Below, one piece after another: positions 47,334 to 57,531 of a stretch of DNA of 64,000 nt (position 1 is its first letter; every line of letters begins with the position of its first letter). Both the position numbers and the translations under genes were made by a program. Origin of the DNA: CAVRAZ01 sp963719135 (GTDB lineage: Bacteria; Pseudomonadota; Gammaproteobacteria; DSM-19610); assembly GCA_963719135.1 (NCBI GenBank), contig CAVRAZ010000006.1:1-64000 (forward strand), written 5' to 3'. The notes under the pieces are model-generated. The model was given only the letters and a program-made list of their open reading frames with translations, was not told the DNA's origin and did not search any database.

Positions 47334-48770
47334 TCAGGGGGACAGCAGCTTCTTCAACAGCTGGTTGACTTCGCCCGGATTGGCCTTGCCCTGCGTGGCC
47401 TTCATCACCTGGCCGACGAAGAAGCCGAACAGTTTCTCCTGTCCGCTGCGGTACTGCTCGACCTGTTGCGGGTTGGCGTCGAGCACGGCGCGGATCATCT
47501 TTTCGATGGCGCCGGCGTCGGTGATCTGTTTGAGTCCTTTCTTCTCGATCACCGCGTCGGCGTCGCCCTCGCCGGCCCACATGGCCTCGAACACCTGCTT
47601 GGCGATCTTGCCGGAAATGGTGTTGTCCTGGATGCGCTTCAACATACCGCCGAGCAGCGCCGGACTGACCGGGCTGTCGGTGACGTCTTTCGCTTCCTTG
47701 TTCAAGAGACCCGACAGTTCGCCCATCACCCAGTTCGCCGCGAGCTTGCTGTCGCCGCCGCCGGCCTCGACCGTGCGCTCGTAGAAATCGGCCATCTCGC
47801 GGCTGGCGGTCAGCACGCCCGCGTCATAACGCGACAGCCCGTACTGTTTCATGAAGCGGTCGCGCTTGGCGTCCGGCAGCTCGGGCAGTCCGGCTTTCAC
47901 CGATTCGATGAATGCCGGACTGATTTCCAGCGGCAGCAGGTCCGGATCGGGGAAGTAACGGTAGTCGTTGGCCTCCTCCTTGCTGCGCATCGACCGCGTT
48001 TCGTGCTTGTCGGCGTCGTACAGGCGCGTCTCCTGCACCACCTGGCCGCCGCCTTCCAGCACGTCCATCTGGCGCTCGATCTCGAAGTTGATGGCGCGCT
48101 CGACGAAGCGAAACGAGTTGATGTTCTTGATCTCGGCGCGCGTGCCGAACGCCGCCTGCCCCTGCGGGCGAAGCGAGACGTTGGCATCGCAGCGGAACGA
48201 GCCTTCCTGCAGGTTGCCGTCGCAGATCTCCAGATAGCGCACGAGTTCGTGGATCTTCTTCATGTAGGTGACCGCCTCTTTGGCCGAACGCATGTCGGGC
48301 TCGGAGACGATCTCCAGCAGCGGCGTGCCGGCGCGGTTGAGATCGATGCCGGTCTGGCCGTGGAAATCCTCATGCAGCGACTTGCCGGCGTCTTCCTCCA
48401 GGTGCGCACGCGTGATGCCGATGCGCTTGGTTTCGCCGTTCTCGAGGTCGATGTCGAGGCTGCCGTGGTGCACCACCGGCAGTTCGTACTGGCTGATCTG
48501 GTAGCCCTTGGGCAGGTCGGGATAGAAATAGTTCTTGCGCGCGAACACCGAGCGCGGCGCGATGCTCGAGCCGGTGGCCAGCCCGAATTTCACCGCCATG
48601 CGCACGGCCTCGCCGTTGAGCACCGGCAGCACGCCGGGCATGCCGAGGTCGACGACGCACGCCTGCGTATTGGGCGACGCGCCGTACGCGGTCGAGGCCC
48701 CGGAAAAAATCTTGCTCTTGGTGGCGAGCTGGGTGTGAATTTCCAGCCCGATGACGACTTCCCATTGCAT
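47334..48770 (-). CDS. gatB: Aspartyl/glutamyl-tRNA amidotransferase subunit B
   Basis: 478 aa. I chose ATG 48770 (MQWEVVIGLEIHTQL), the canonical GatB start. The kinase-like cradle includes RAGTPLLEIVSEPDMRS and GSFRCDANVSLR. The YqeY-like tail domain ends in VNQLLKKLL. GatB binds misacylated Glu-tRNA-Gln or Asp-tRNA-Asn and activates it for amidation by GatA-released ammonia. It is split from gatA by 282 bp containing an inverted GCGAAGG repeat element, unusual for this gene set. Confidence 0.97.
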   Translation of the reverse strand: MQWEVVIGLEIHTQLATKSKIFSGASTAYGASPNTQACVVDLGMPGVLPVLNGEAVRMAVKFGLATGSSIAPRSVFARKNYFYPDLPKGYQISQYELPVVHHGSLDIDLENGETKRIGITRAHLEEDAGKSLHEDFHGQTGIDLNRAGTPLLEIVSEPDMRSAKEAVTYMKKIHELVRYLEICDGNLQEGSFRCDANVSLRPQGQAAFGTRAEIKNINSFRFVERAINFEIERQMDVLEGGGQVVQETRLYDADKHETRSMRSKEEANDYRYFPDPDLLPLEISPAFIESVKAGLPELPDAKRDRFMKQYGLSRYDAGVLTASREMADFYERTVEAGGGDSKLAANWVMGELSGLLNKEAKDVTDSPVSPALLGGMLKRIQDNTISGKIAKQVFEAMWAGEGDADAVIEKKGLKQITDAGAIEKMIRAVLDANPQQVEQYRSGQEKLFGFFVGQVMKATQGKANPGEVNQLLKKLLSP

Positions 48771-48818
48771 AGCAATCACTCTCTGTTGCCGGTTGCCGGC
48801 TGGTTGGTTAATGCATTA

Positions 48819-49045
48819 TTTTAACCGCGAAGGACGGAGGACGCGAAGGAGCGACGCGAAGGACGCGAAGGAAACCCTTTTTCGTCCTACCAACCCGGGG
48901 TCCGGCTGGCTAAAGTGGGACTGCGGCGCCCCTGACGCTCAAGCTATACACCGAAGCCATCAGATCCGGGTCACAACATTCGGTGAAAGACCCGACAAAC
49001 GAACCTTCGCGTCCTTCGCGTCCTTCGCGTCCTTCGCGGTTAAAA
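48819..49045. repeat. Inverted (ACGCGAAGG)n repeat element between gatA and gatB
   Basis: Perfect 16-bp termini TTTTAACCGCGAAGGA (48819-48834) and TCCTTCGCGGTTAAAA (49030-49045) are inverted. Inside them are imperfect arrays of the 9-mer ACGCGAAGG: left arm 48819-48873, right arm 49004-49044, with about 130 bp of unrelated sequence between. A related element lies at 60684-60890. Confidence 0.85.
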
Positions 49046-49052
49046 CAATCGA

Positions 49053-50507
<1,455 letters not shown>

Positions 50508-50533
50508 GAGCGGTGAAAAACTCCGGATTGGGG

Positions 50534-50821
50534 TTACTCGATGACCTTGGGCACCAGATACAGGCCGGCTTCGACCGCCGGCGCAATCGACTGGAACAAT
50601 TCGCGCTGATCGACTTCGGTGACCGCGTCCGCGCGCTGTCGCTGCACGGCCGCCAGCGGATGCGCGAGCGGTTCGACGCCGGTGGTGTCCACGGCATTCA
50701 ACTGTTCGACGAAATCCAGGATCGACGACAGATTGCGCGCATACTCGCCGTACTCCGCGGCGTCCACGCCAAGCCGCGCCAGGTGCGCGATTTTGATCAC
50801 TTCAGAGGCGTCGAGTGCCAT
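50534..50821 (-). CDS. gatC: Glutamyl-tRNA(Gln) amidotransferase subunit C
   Basis: 95 aa from ATG 50821, with GGAG 7 nt upstream; an in-frame GTG two codons before is less likely. The sequence follows GatC (EVIKIAHLARLGVDAAEYGEYARNL in its first half, then HPLAAVQRQRADAVTE and LYLVPKVIE at the end). GatC wraps around GatA and GatB and stabilises the complex. First gene of gatCAB, divergent from mreB across 117 bp, so the gap should contain both promoters. Confidence 0.96.
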   Translation of the reverse strand: MALDASEVIKIAHLARLGVDAAEYGEYARNLSSILDFVEQLNAVDTTGVEPLAHPLAAVQRQRADAVTEVDQRELFQSIAPAVEAGLYLVPKVIE

Positions 50822-50938
50822 TTCCACTCCGTGTTCCCGGACAATTTTGCGAAAGTAGCATATTTGATCGCTTGCCCCAACTGCCCGCTCGTTGTTAGAT
50901 TAGCGCTCTTTGCAATCTGGCACAGGCTTCCCCCCATT

Positions 50939-51991
50939 ATGTTCGGGTTCAGAAATCTTCTGGGACTCTTTTCCAATGACCTGTCGATCGACCTTGGCAC
51001 CGCCAACACGCTGATCTACGTCCGCGGTCAGGGTGTCGTGCTCAACGAGCCGTCGGTGGTGGCGATCCGCCAGGATCGCGGTCCCGGCGGCCCGAAGAGC
51101 ATCGCCGCGGTCGGGGCGGAAGCCAAGGCCATGCTGGGCCGCACGCCCGGCAACATCACCGCCATCCGCCCGCTGAAGGAAGGCGTCATCGCCGATTTCA
51201 CGGTCACCGAGAAAATGCTGCAGCACTTCATCCACAAGGTGCACGAGACCCGTTTCTTCCGCCCCAGTCCCCGGGTGCTGATCTGCGTGCCCTGCGGTTC
51301 GACCCAGGTCGAGCGCCGCGCGATCAAGGAATCGGCCGCCGGGGCCGGCGCGCGCGAAGTCTACCTGATCGACGAACCCATGGCGGCGGCGATCGGCGCC
51401 GGCATGCCGGTGCACGAGGCGCGCGGGTCCATGGTGCTGGACATCGGCGGTGGCACCTCCGAGGTGGCGGTGATTTCATTGAACGGCATCGTCTATTCCT
51501 CGTCGGTGCGCATCGGCGGCGACCGCTTCGACGACGCCATCATCAATTACGTGCGCCGCAATTACGGCACGTTGATCGGCGAGGCGACCGCCGAGGAGAT
51601 CAAGAAGAAGATCGGTTCCGCCTATCCGGGCGCGGAAATGCGCGAGATCGAGGTCAAGGGCCGCAACCTGGCCCAGGGCGTGCCGCGCAGCTTCACGCTC
51701 AACAGCAACGAGATTCTCGAGGCCCTGCAGGAGCCGCTGTCGGGCATCGTCGGCGCGGTCAAGACCGCGCTGGAGCAGACCCCGCCCGAACTCGGCGCCG
51801 ACGTGGCCGAGCGCGGCATCGTGCTCACCGGCGGCGGCGCGCTGCTGCGCGACCTGGACCGCCTGATCATGGAGGAAACCGGACTGCCGGTGGTGGTCGC
51901 CGACGACCCGCTGACCTGCGTGGCGCGCGGCGGCGGCCGGGCCCTGGAACTCCTGGACGAGCGCGGCGGCGACCTGTTCTCGCTGGAGTGA
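50939..51991 (+). CDS. mreB: Rod-shape-determining actin homologue MreB
   Basis: 350 aa from ATG 50939 (MFGFRNLLGLFSNDLSIDLGTANTLIY). The amphipathic N-terminal helix attaches it to the membrane. Actin-fold nucleotide motifs are DLGTANTL (phosphate 1), DIGGGTSEVAVI (phosphate 2) and GIVLTGGGALLRDLD (adenosine). It polymerises on the inner face of the membrane and orients the elongation machinery. It heads mreBCD-mrdA-rodA-mltB-rlpA-dacA. Confidence 0.98.
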   Translation: MFGFRNLLGLFSNDLSIDLGTANTLIYVRGQGVVLNEPSVVAIRQDRGPGGPKSIAAVGAEAKAMLGRTPGNITAIRPLKEGVIADFTVTEKMLQHFIHKVHETRFFRPSPRVLICVPCGSTQVERRAIKESAAGAGAREVYLIDEPMAAAIGAGMPVHEARGSMVLDIGGGTSEVAVISLNGIVYSSSVRIGGDRFDDAIINYVRRNYGTLIGEATAEEIKKKIGSAYPGAEMREIEVKGRNLAQGVPRSFTLNSNEILEALQEPLSGIVGAVKTALEQTPPELGADVAERGIVLTGGGALLRDLDRLIMEETGLPVVVADDPLTCVARGGGRALELLDERGGDLFSLE

Positions 51992-52050
51992 GGCAAAACG
52001 GCCCGAACCCCGCCCGGGGCGCGGGCCCTGGCAATTGACGGAGTGCGCTC

Positions 52051-52974
52051 ATCAAGCAGATCTTTACCCGAGGACCTTCGATCACCGTCCGCGTGATTCT
52101 GCTCATCGGTCTTTCCGTCAGCCTGATGGCGCTCGATCACCGGAGTCACTATCTGGGAACCGTGCGCGAATACCTGTCCCTGGTGGTGGAGCCGGTGCGG
52201 TTCCTGGTCAACCTGCCCAGTATCACCGGCGGTTGGTTCCGCGAGTCGCTGTCCTCCCGCCATGCGCTCCAGGAGGAAAACGCGGTCCTGCGCACCCAGC
52301 AGCTCATGCTGAAAACCCAGTTGCAGAAGCTCGAATCGCTGGAAGCCGAGAATCTGCGGCTGCGCGCGCTGATGGATTCGTCGTTCCAGGTCGGCAAGCG
52401 GCAGATGCTGATCGCCGAGCTGATGTCGGTCGACCTGGACCCCTACCGCCACCAGATCGAGATCAACAAAGGCGGACTCGACCACCTGTACGTCGGCCAG
52501 CCGCTGCTCGACAGCGAAGGCGTGATGGGCCAGATCGTCCAGGTCGGGCCGTTCAGTTCGACCGCAATGCTGATCACCGACCCCAGCCACGCGATTCCGG
52601 TGCAGATCAATCGCACCGGCCTGCGCACCATCGCGCTGGGCACCGGCAATATCGAGCGTCTGGAACTGCCGCACATTCCCACCAGCGCAGACATCCGGGT
52701 GGGTGATTTATTGGTCACATCGGGACTCGGGAAGCGCTTTCCCGTCGGTTACCCGGTCGGCGAGATCATCGAAATCGACCAGACGCCGGGCCGCGACTTT
52801 TCCGAGGTCATCGCCAAACCGCGCGCCCGGCTCAACCGCAGCCGCGAAGTGCTGCTGATCTGGCCGACCATCCAGGAGCCCGTGAGTGTGGGCGATCCGG
52901 TGGTGGACCCGGGCGCGCCGGAGACGGGCCAGGCGCCGGCCGGCGGTGCCGATGCGACGGAACTCGACCGATGA
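52051..52974 (+). CDS. mreC: Rod-shape-determining protein MreC, probable AUC start
   Basis: 307 aa if translation starts at ATC 52051; the first ordinary in-frame start, GTG 52093, gives 293 aa. The ATC choice is supported by GGAG (52040-52043) seven bases upstream and by residues 2-10 (KQIFTRGPS), which match the conserved MreC N-terminus that the GTG start would remove; GTG 52093 has no ribosome binding site. A stop at 52036-52038 rules out an earlier start. After one membrane helix (VILLIGLSVSLMAL) comes a coiled coil (LQEENAVLRTQQLMLKTQLQK) and the periplasmic beta domains. MreC activates PBP2-RodA. Confidence 0.93.
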   Translation: MKQIFTRGPSITVRVILLIGLSVSLMALDHRSHYLGTVREYLSLVVEPVRFLVNLPSITGGWFRESLSSRHALQEENAVLRTQQLMLKTQLQKLESLEAENLRLRALMDSSFQVGKRQMLIAELMSVDLDPYRHQIEINKGGLDHLYVGQPLLDSEGVMGQIVQVGPFSSTAMLITDPSHAIPVQINRTGLRTIALGTGNIERLELPHIPTSADIRVGDLLVTSGLGKRFPVGYPVGEIIEIDQTPGRDFSEVIAKPRARLNRSREVLLIWPTIQEPVSVGDPVVDPGAPETGQAPAGGADATELDR

Positions 52975-53462
52975 TGCCGACGCGACGCCACCGCGGCGGT
53001 TTCATCATTCTGGTCTCGTTCGCCGCGGCGCTGGTGCTGACGGTCATGCCACTGCCGGAAAGCTGGCGCTTCGTCCGTCCGGACTGGGTCGCCATGGTCC
53101 TGATCTACTGGTGCCTGGCGCTGCCGGAGCGGGTCGGCGTCGGCAGCGGCTGGACCGCCGGCCTGCTGTTGGACACGCTGACCGGCACCCTGCTCGGCCA
53201 GAACGCGGCCGGCCTCGCGGTGGTCGGCTACCTCACCCTGCGCACCCACCAGCGCGTGCGCCTGAATCCCGCCTGGCAGCAGGCGCTCACGGTACTGATC
53301 TTCCTGCTCGTGCATCAGCTCGTCTCCTTCTGGATCAACAGCAGCATCGGCCTGCCGCACCCCGGCTGGCGCTACTGGCTGACGCCCTTTATCGGCGCGC
53401 TGCTCTGGCCGCCGACGCAGGCGGCGCTGAGGTCGGTGCAGATCGGCTTCGGCGTGCGTTGA
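52971..53462 (+). CDS. mreD: Rod-shape-determining protein MreD
   Basis: 163 aa. ATG 52971 overlaps the mreC stop as ATGATG. The protein is very hydrophobic with five to six predicted membrane helices (FIILVSFAAALVLTVM, WVAMVLIYWCLALP, GLAVVGYLTL and the LTVLIFLLVHQLVSFWI segment). The PDWVAMVLIYWCLALPERVGVG stretch fits the MreD family in two parts. It partners with MreC to activate cell-wall elongation. The length is normal for gammaproteobacteria. Confidence 0.95.
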   Translation: MMPTRRHRGGFIILVSFAAALVLTVMPLPESWRFVRPDWVAMVLIYWCLALPERVGVGSGWTAGLLLDTLTGTLLGQNAAGLAVVGYLTLRTHQRVRLNPAWQQALTVLIFLLVHQLVSFWINSSIGLPHPGWRYWLTPFIGALLWPPTQAALRSVQIGFGVR

Positions 53463-53483
53463 GGCGGCGGCAACCGGAACCCC

Positions 53484-55349
53484 ATGCAGCACCGGGTCAC
53501 CATCAAGGACTACCTGTTCGAGAGCCGTCTGTTCATGCGCCGCAGCATCGCGGCGCTGATCTTCGCGACGCTGCTGCTGGGCGCGCTGGTCTCGCGGCTG
53601 ATCTATCTCCAGGTCTTCGCACACGAACACTACGCCACGCTGTCCGACGACAACCGCGTCAAGATCGAACCGCTGCCGCCCAACCGCGGCCTGATCTACG
53701 ACCGCAACGGAGTGCTGCTGGCGGAGAACCTGCCGTCGTACCGGCTGGAAATCACGCCCGAACAAGTGAAGAACATCGGCGAAACGCTCGACCGGCTGTC
53801 CGCGCTGATCACGCTCCGCAACGTCGACCGCAAGCGCTTCGACCGGCTGCTGGGCCGCACGCCGTCGTTCAATCCGGTGCCGCTGCGCTTTCACCTGAGC
53901 GACGAGGAAGTCGCGCGGTTCGCCGTCGACCGCTACCTGTTTCCCGGCGTCGAGATCGTCGCCGGCCTGTCGCGCCATTACCCGCACGGGCCGCTGGCCG
54001 TGCACGCCATCGGTTACGTGGGGCGCATCGACGAGCGCGACCTGCAGCGCGTCGACACGTCCAATTACAGCGGCACGACCCACATCGGCAAGATCGGCGT
54101 CGAAAAGACCTATGAGGACGAGCTGCACGGCACCGTCGGCTATCGCCAGGTGGAAACCAACGCCGAGGGCCGCGCGCTGCGCGTCCTGCAGACCACGCCG
54201 CCGGTGCCCGGCCGCGATCTGTACCTGACCATCGACGCCCGCCTGCAGGCCAAAGCCGAAAGTGTGTTCGGCGACCGGGCCGGCACCGCCGTCGTGCTCG
54301 ATCCCAACAACGGCGACGTGCTGGCCTTCGTCAGCCAGCCCGGTTTCGACCCCAACCTGTTCGTCAACGGCATCGACGCCGACGCCTACGCGGCGCTGAA
54401 GCAGGACAGCAAGCAACCGCTGTTCAACCGCGGCCTGCGCGGCCAGTACCCGCCCGGCTCCACCATCAAGCCGTTCGTCGGACTGGCGGGTCTGGAGCTG
54501 GGCATCATCTCGGAACACACCACGACCTTCTGCCCCGGCTACTTCCAACTGCCCGGCAAGGACCGCAAGTATCGCGACTGGAAGCACAGCGGTCACGGCA
54601 AGGTCGATCTGAATACGGCGATCACGCAATCCTGCGACGTCTATTTCTATGACCTCGCACAATCGATGGGCATCGACCGCCTGCACGATTTTCTCAGCCG
54701 CTTCGGTTTCGGCGAGCGCACCGGCATCGACATCGTCGGCGAGCTGCCGGGGCTGCTGCCGTCGACCGCCTGGAAACGCGCAGTGCGCAACCAGCCCTGG
54801 TATCCCGGCGAAACCCTGATCACCGGCATCGGCCAGGGTTTCATGCTGACCACGCCCTTGCAGCTCGCCAGCGCCGCGGCGACTTTGGCGACCTACGGCC
54901 ATCGACTGAAGCCGCGGATCCTGTTCGCGACGCAGGGTGCGGACGAACGGACGCTGGAACCGCAGCCGGTGCAGACGCTGGCCCATCTGGACGCGCGCGA
55001 CATCCGTCACTGGGATGCCGTGATCGAAGGCATGCACGACGTGGTGCAGAGCGCGCACGGCACGGCGCGCCGCGTCGGTCAGGGCGCCAAATACCAGTTC
55101 GCCGGCAAGACCGGCACAGCGCAGGTGTTCGGCCTCAAGGCGGAGGAGGAATACGACGCCTCCAAGATCGAGGAGCAGCTCCGCGACCATTCGCTGTTCA
55201 TCGCCTTCGCGCCGGTCGACAAACCGCAGCTCGCGATCGCGGTCATCGTCGAGCACGGCGGCAGCGGCAGCGCGGTGGCCGCGCCGATCGCACGCGAGAT
55301 TTTCGACTATTATCTGCAACCACCGGAGCAGGAGGCCGCGGAGCCATGA
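53484..55349 (+). CDS. mrdA: Penicillin-binding protein 2 (elongation transpeptidase)
   Basis: 621 aa. A single N-terminal helix (SIAALIFATLLLGALVSRLIYLQVF) anchors it. The pedestal domain (LPPNRGLIYDRNGVLLAENLPSY) follows, then the transpeptidase domain with catalytic Ser in PGSTIKP, the second motif SCD (SQSCDVYFYD region), and KTG in AGKTGTAQV. It crosslinks peptidoglycan during elongation and pairs with RodA, whose ATG overlaps its stop. Target of mecillinam in related bacteria. Confidence 0.97.
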   Translation: MQHRVTIKDYLFESRLFMRRSIAALIFATLLLGALVSRLIYLQVFAHEHYATLSDDNRVKIEPLPPNRGLIYDRNGVLLAENLPSYRLEITPEQVKNIGETLDRLSALITLRNVDRKRFDRLLGRTPSFNPVPLRFHLSDEEVARFAVDRYLFPGVEIVAGLSRHYPHGPLAVHAIGYVGRIDERDLQRVDTSNYSGTTHIGKIGVEKTYEDELHGTVGYRQVETNAEGRALRVLQTTPPVPGRDLYLTIDARLQAKAESVFGDRAGTAVVLDPNNGDVLAFVSQPGFDPNLFVNGIDADAYAALKQDSKQPLFNRGLRGQYPPGSTIKPFVGLAGLELGIISEHTTTFCPGYFQLPGKDRKYRDWKHSGHGKVDLNTAITQSCDVYFYDLAQSMGIDRLHDFLSRFGFGERTGIDIVGELPGLLPSTAWKRAVRNQPWYPGETLITGIGQGFMLTTPLQLASAAATLATYGHRLKPRILFATQGADERTLEPQPVQTLAHLDARDIRHWDAVIEGMHDVVQSAHGTARRVGQGAKYQFAGKTGTAQVFGLKAEEEYDASKIEEQLRDHSLFIAFAPVDKPQLAIAVIVEHGGSGSAVAAPIAREIFDYYLQPPEQEAAEP

Positions 55350-56470
55350 GCGATATCATCGACCACAGCCGTGCCGACGCCAGCCGCCGCGACTGGCAGC
55401 ACCTGCTGCACCTGGATGCCGTGCTGCTGCTGAGTCTGATCGTCACGTCCGCGTTCGGTCTGGTCGTGCTCTACAGCGCCAGCGGTCAGGACCTGGGCGC
55501 GCTGGCGCGCCAGCTCATCCGCCTGGGCGCCGCGTTCACGACCATGGCGCTGGTCGCGCAGTTGCCGTCGCAGTGGCTGATGCGCTGGACGCCCTGGCTG
55601 TACGGCGTCGGCGTGTGCCTGCTGGTCGCCGTGCTGGCGTTCGGCGACGTGGGCAAAGGCGCGCAGCGCTGGCTGGACCTCATCGTCGTGCGGTTCCAAC
55701 CCTCGGAAATGATGAAGCTCACCGTGCCGATGATGGTGGCCTGGTATCTGTCCGAGAATCGGCTGCCGCCGGGCGGCCTGCGCCTGCTGGTGTCCGGCCT
55801 GCTGATCGTCGTACCGGTAATGCTGATCGCGGTGCAACCCGATCTGGGCACCGCGCTCCTGATCGTCGGCGCCGGCTTTTTCGCCGTCTTTCTCGCCGGC
55901 CTGTCGTGGCGGCTGCTGGGCGGTATGACGCTGGCCTGCATGGCCTGCCTGCCGGTGCTCTGGCACTTCATGCACGATTACCAGCGGCAGCGCGTCATCA
56001 CGTTCCTGAATCCGGAGCAGGACCCGCTCGGCGCCGGGTATCACATCATTCAGTCGAAGATCGCCATCGGCTCCGGCGGCATGTTCGGCAAAGGCTGGCT
56101 GAACGGCACGCAGGCGCACCTGGAATTTCTGCCGGAACGGTCGACCGACTTCATATTCGCGGTACTGGGCGAGGAATTCGGGCTGATGGGCATTCTGGTG
56201 CTGCTGACGCTCTACGCCGCGGTGATCGTCCGCAGCGTCTACATCGCCACGCAGGCGCAGGACACGTATTCGCGCCTGCTCGGCGGCAGTCTCGCGATGA
56301 CATTCTTCATCTACATCATCGTCAACACCGGCATGGTCACGGGTCTGTTGCCGGTGGTGGGTCTGCCGCTGCCGCTGGTCAGTTACGGCGGCACGTCGAT
56401 GGTGACCCTGATGGCGGGATTCGGTATGCTGATGTCCATTCACACCCACCGCAAACTGTTGCCGACCTGA
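55346..56470 (+). CDS. rodA: Peptidoglycan glycosyltransferase RodA (SEDS family)
   Basis: 374 aa with about ten membrane helices. SEDS signatures: QRWLDLIVVRFQPSEMMKL, VQPDLGTALLI (with the catalytic Asp) and LGAGYHIIQSKIAIGSGG. The C-terminus contains LPLVSYGGTSMV, the family's closing motif. It polymerises glycan strands from lipid II and works with PBP2. ATG 55346 overlaps the mrdA stop by four bases. Confidence 0.97.
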   Translation: MSDIIDHSRADASRRDWQHLLHLDAVLLLSLIVTSAFGLVVLYSASGQDLGALARQLIRLGAAFTTMALVAQLPSQWLMRWTPWLYGVGVCLLVAVLAFGDVGKGAQRWLDLIVVRFQPSEMMKLTVPMMVAWYLSENRLPPGGLRLLVSGLLIVVPVMLIAVQPDLGTALLIVGAGFFAVFLAGLSWRLLGGMTLACMACLPVLWHFMHDYQRQRVITFLNPEQDPLGAGYHIIQSKIAIGSGGMFGKGWLNGTQAHLEFLPERSTDFIFAVLGEEFGLMGILVLLTLYAAVIVRSVYIATQAQDTYSRLLGGSLAMTFFIYIIVNTGMVTGLLPVVGLPLPLVSYGGTSMVTLMAGFGMLMSIHTHRKLLPT

Positions 56471-56481
56471 GCCCGATACGC

Positions 56482-57531
56482 ATGAAAGGATCCGCCGTGA
56501 ACATCAGGAATCCGCTTCTACGACGCCCGCTGGCGAAGGTGCAGGCGCTGGCCCTGACGGTGCTGCTGGCCGCCTGCGCGAGCAATGCGGCGATCACACC
56601 CGGCAGGCTGGGCGACGACCCGAAAGTGTCCGCGTTCATCGACGCGATGGTGGCCCGGCACCAGTTCGACCGCGCGCAACTGAAAACCCTCTTCGACGGC
56701 GTCACCTGGCGCGACAGCATCCTCGATGCGATCGCCCGTCCGGCGGAAACCAAGCCCTGGTACGAGTACCGTCCGCTCTTCCTGACCGACGCGCGCATTC
56801 AGGGCGGTGTCGAGTTCTGGCAGAAGAACGCCGCGATTCTCGCGCGCGTCGAACAGGCCTACGGCGTCGACCCGCAAGTCGTCGTCGCCATCGTCGGCGT
56901 CGAAACGCGCTACGGCGACAACACCGGTTCCTATCCGGTCATCGATGCCCTGGCGACGCTGGCGTTCGGCTATCCGCCGCGCAGCGCGTTTTTCAGCAAG
57001 GAACTGGAAGAGTTCCTGATCCTGGGCCGCGAGGAAAAAGTCGACCTGGCACAGGCCAAGGGCTCCTACGCCGGCGCCATGGGGCTGGGTCAGTTCATCC
57101 CCAGCAGCTACCGCACCTACGCGGTGGATTTCGACAAGGACGGCGTCAAGGATTTGTGGACCAGCATGGACGACGCGCTGGGCAGCGTCGCCAACTATTT
57201 CCAGCGCCACGGCTGGGAGCACGGACAACCGGTCGCGGTGCGTGCGGAGGTCGCCGGCACACCCACGGACGCGCTGTTGAAGGAGGGTCCGAAGCCGGCC
57301 CACCCCCTCGCCTACTACACCGAGGCGGGCATCCGGCCGCAGACGCCGGTCGCGAAGGACACAGCCGTGGCCCTGCTTGCACTGGATCAGGAAGACGGCC
57401 CGGAATATTGGCTCACGATGAATAACTTTTATGTCATCACGCGTTATAATCGTAGCCCGCTGTACGCCATGGCCGTGTACCAGTTGAGCGAAGCGATCCG
57501 GGAAGCTTATGAAAAGGCGAACCATCAATAG
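56482..57531 (+). CDS. mltB: Membrane-bound lytic transglycosylase B
   Basis: 349 aa. ATG 56482 gives a signal peptide with lipobox LLAACAS. The catalytic Glu lies in VGVETRYGDNTG, the SLT-B (GH103) signature. Substrate motifs GAMGLGQFIPSSYRTYAVDFDKDG and the repeated Asn/Asp-rich NYFQRHGW also fit. It cleaves the glycan backbone to make 1,6-anhydro-MurNAc ends, giving room for insertion of new strands. Its last 23 bases overlap the rlpA start. Confidence 0.96.
   Translation: MKGSAVNIRNPLLRRPLAKVQALALTVLLAACASNAAITPGRLGDDPKVSAFIDAMVARHQFDRAQLKTLFDGVTWRDSILDAIARPAETKPWYEYRPLFLTDARIQGGVEFWQKNAAILARVEQAYGVDPQVVVAIVGVETRYGDNTGSYPVIDALATLAFGYPPRSAFFSKELEEFLILGREEKVDLAQAKGSYAGAMGLGQFIPSSYRTYAVDFDKDGVKDLWTSMDDALGSVANYFQRHGWEHGQPVAVRAEVAGTPTDALLKEGPKPAHPLAYYTEAGIRPQTPVAKDTAVALLALDQEDGPEYWLTMNNFYVITRYNRSPLYAMAVYQLSEAIREAYEKANHQ

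Noticed and set aside
48819..49045. CRISPR array
   Set aside because: The 9-bp units are contiguous, lack spacers of uniform length, and form inverted rather than direct repeats; no cas genes are present.
52749..55319. 856-codon minus-strand open frame
   Set aside because: Antisense to mreC, mreD and mrdA, all of which have complete conserved motifs.
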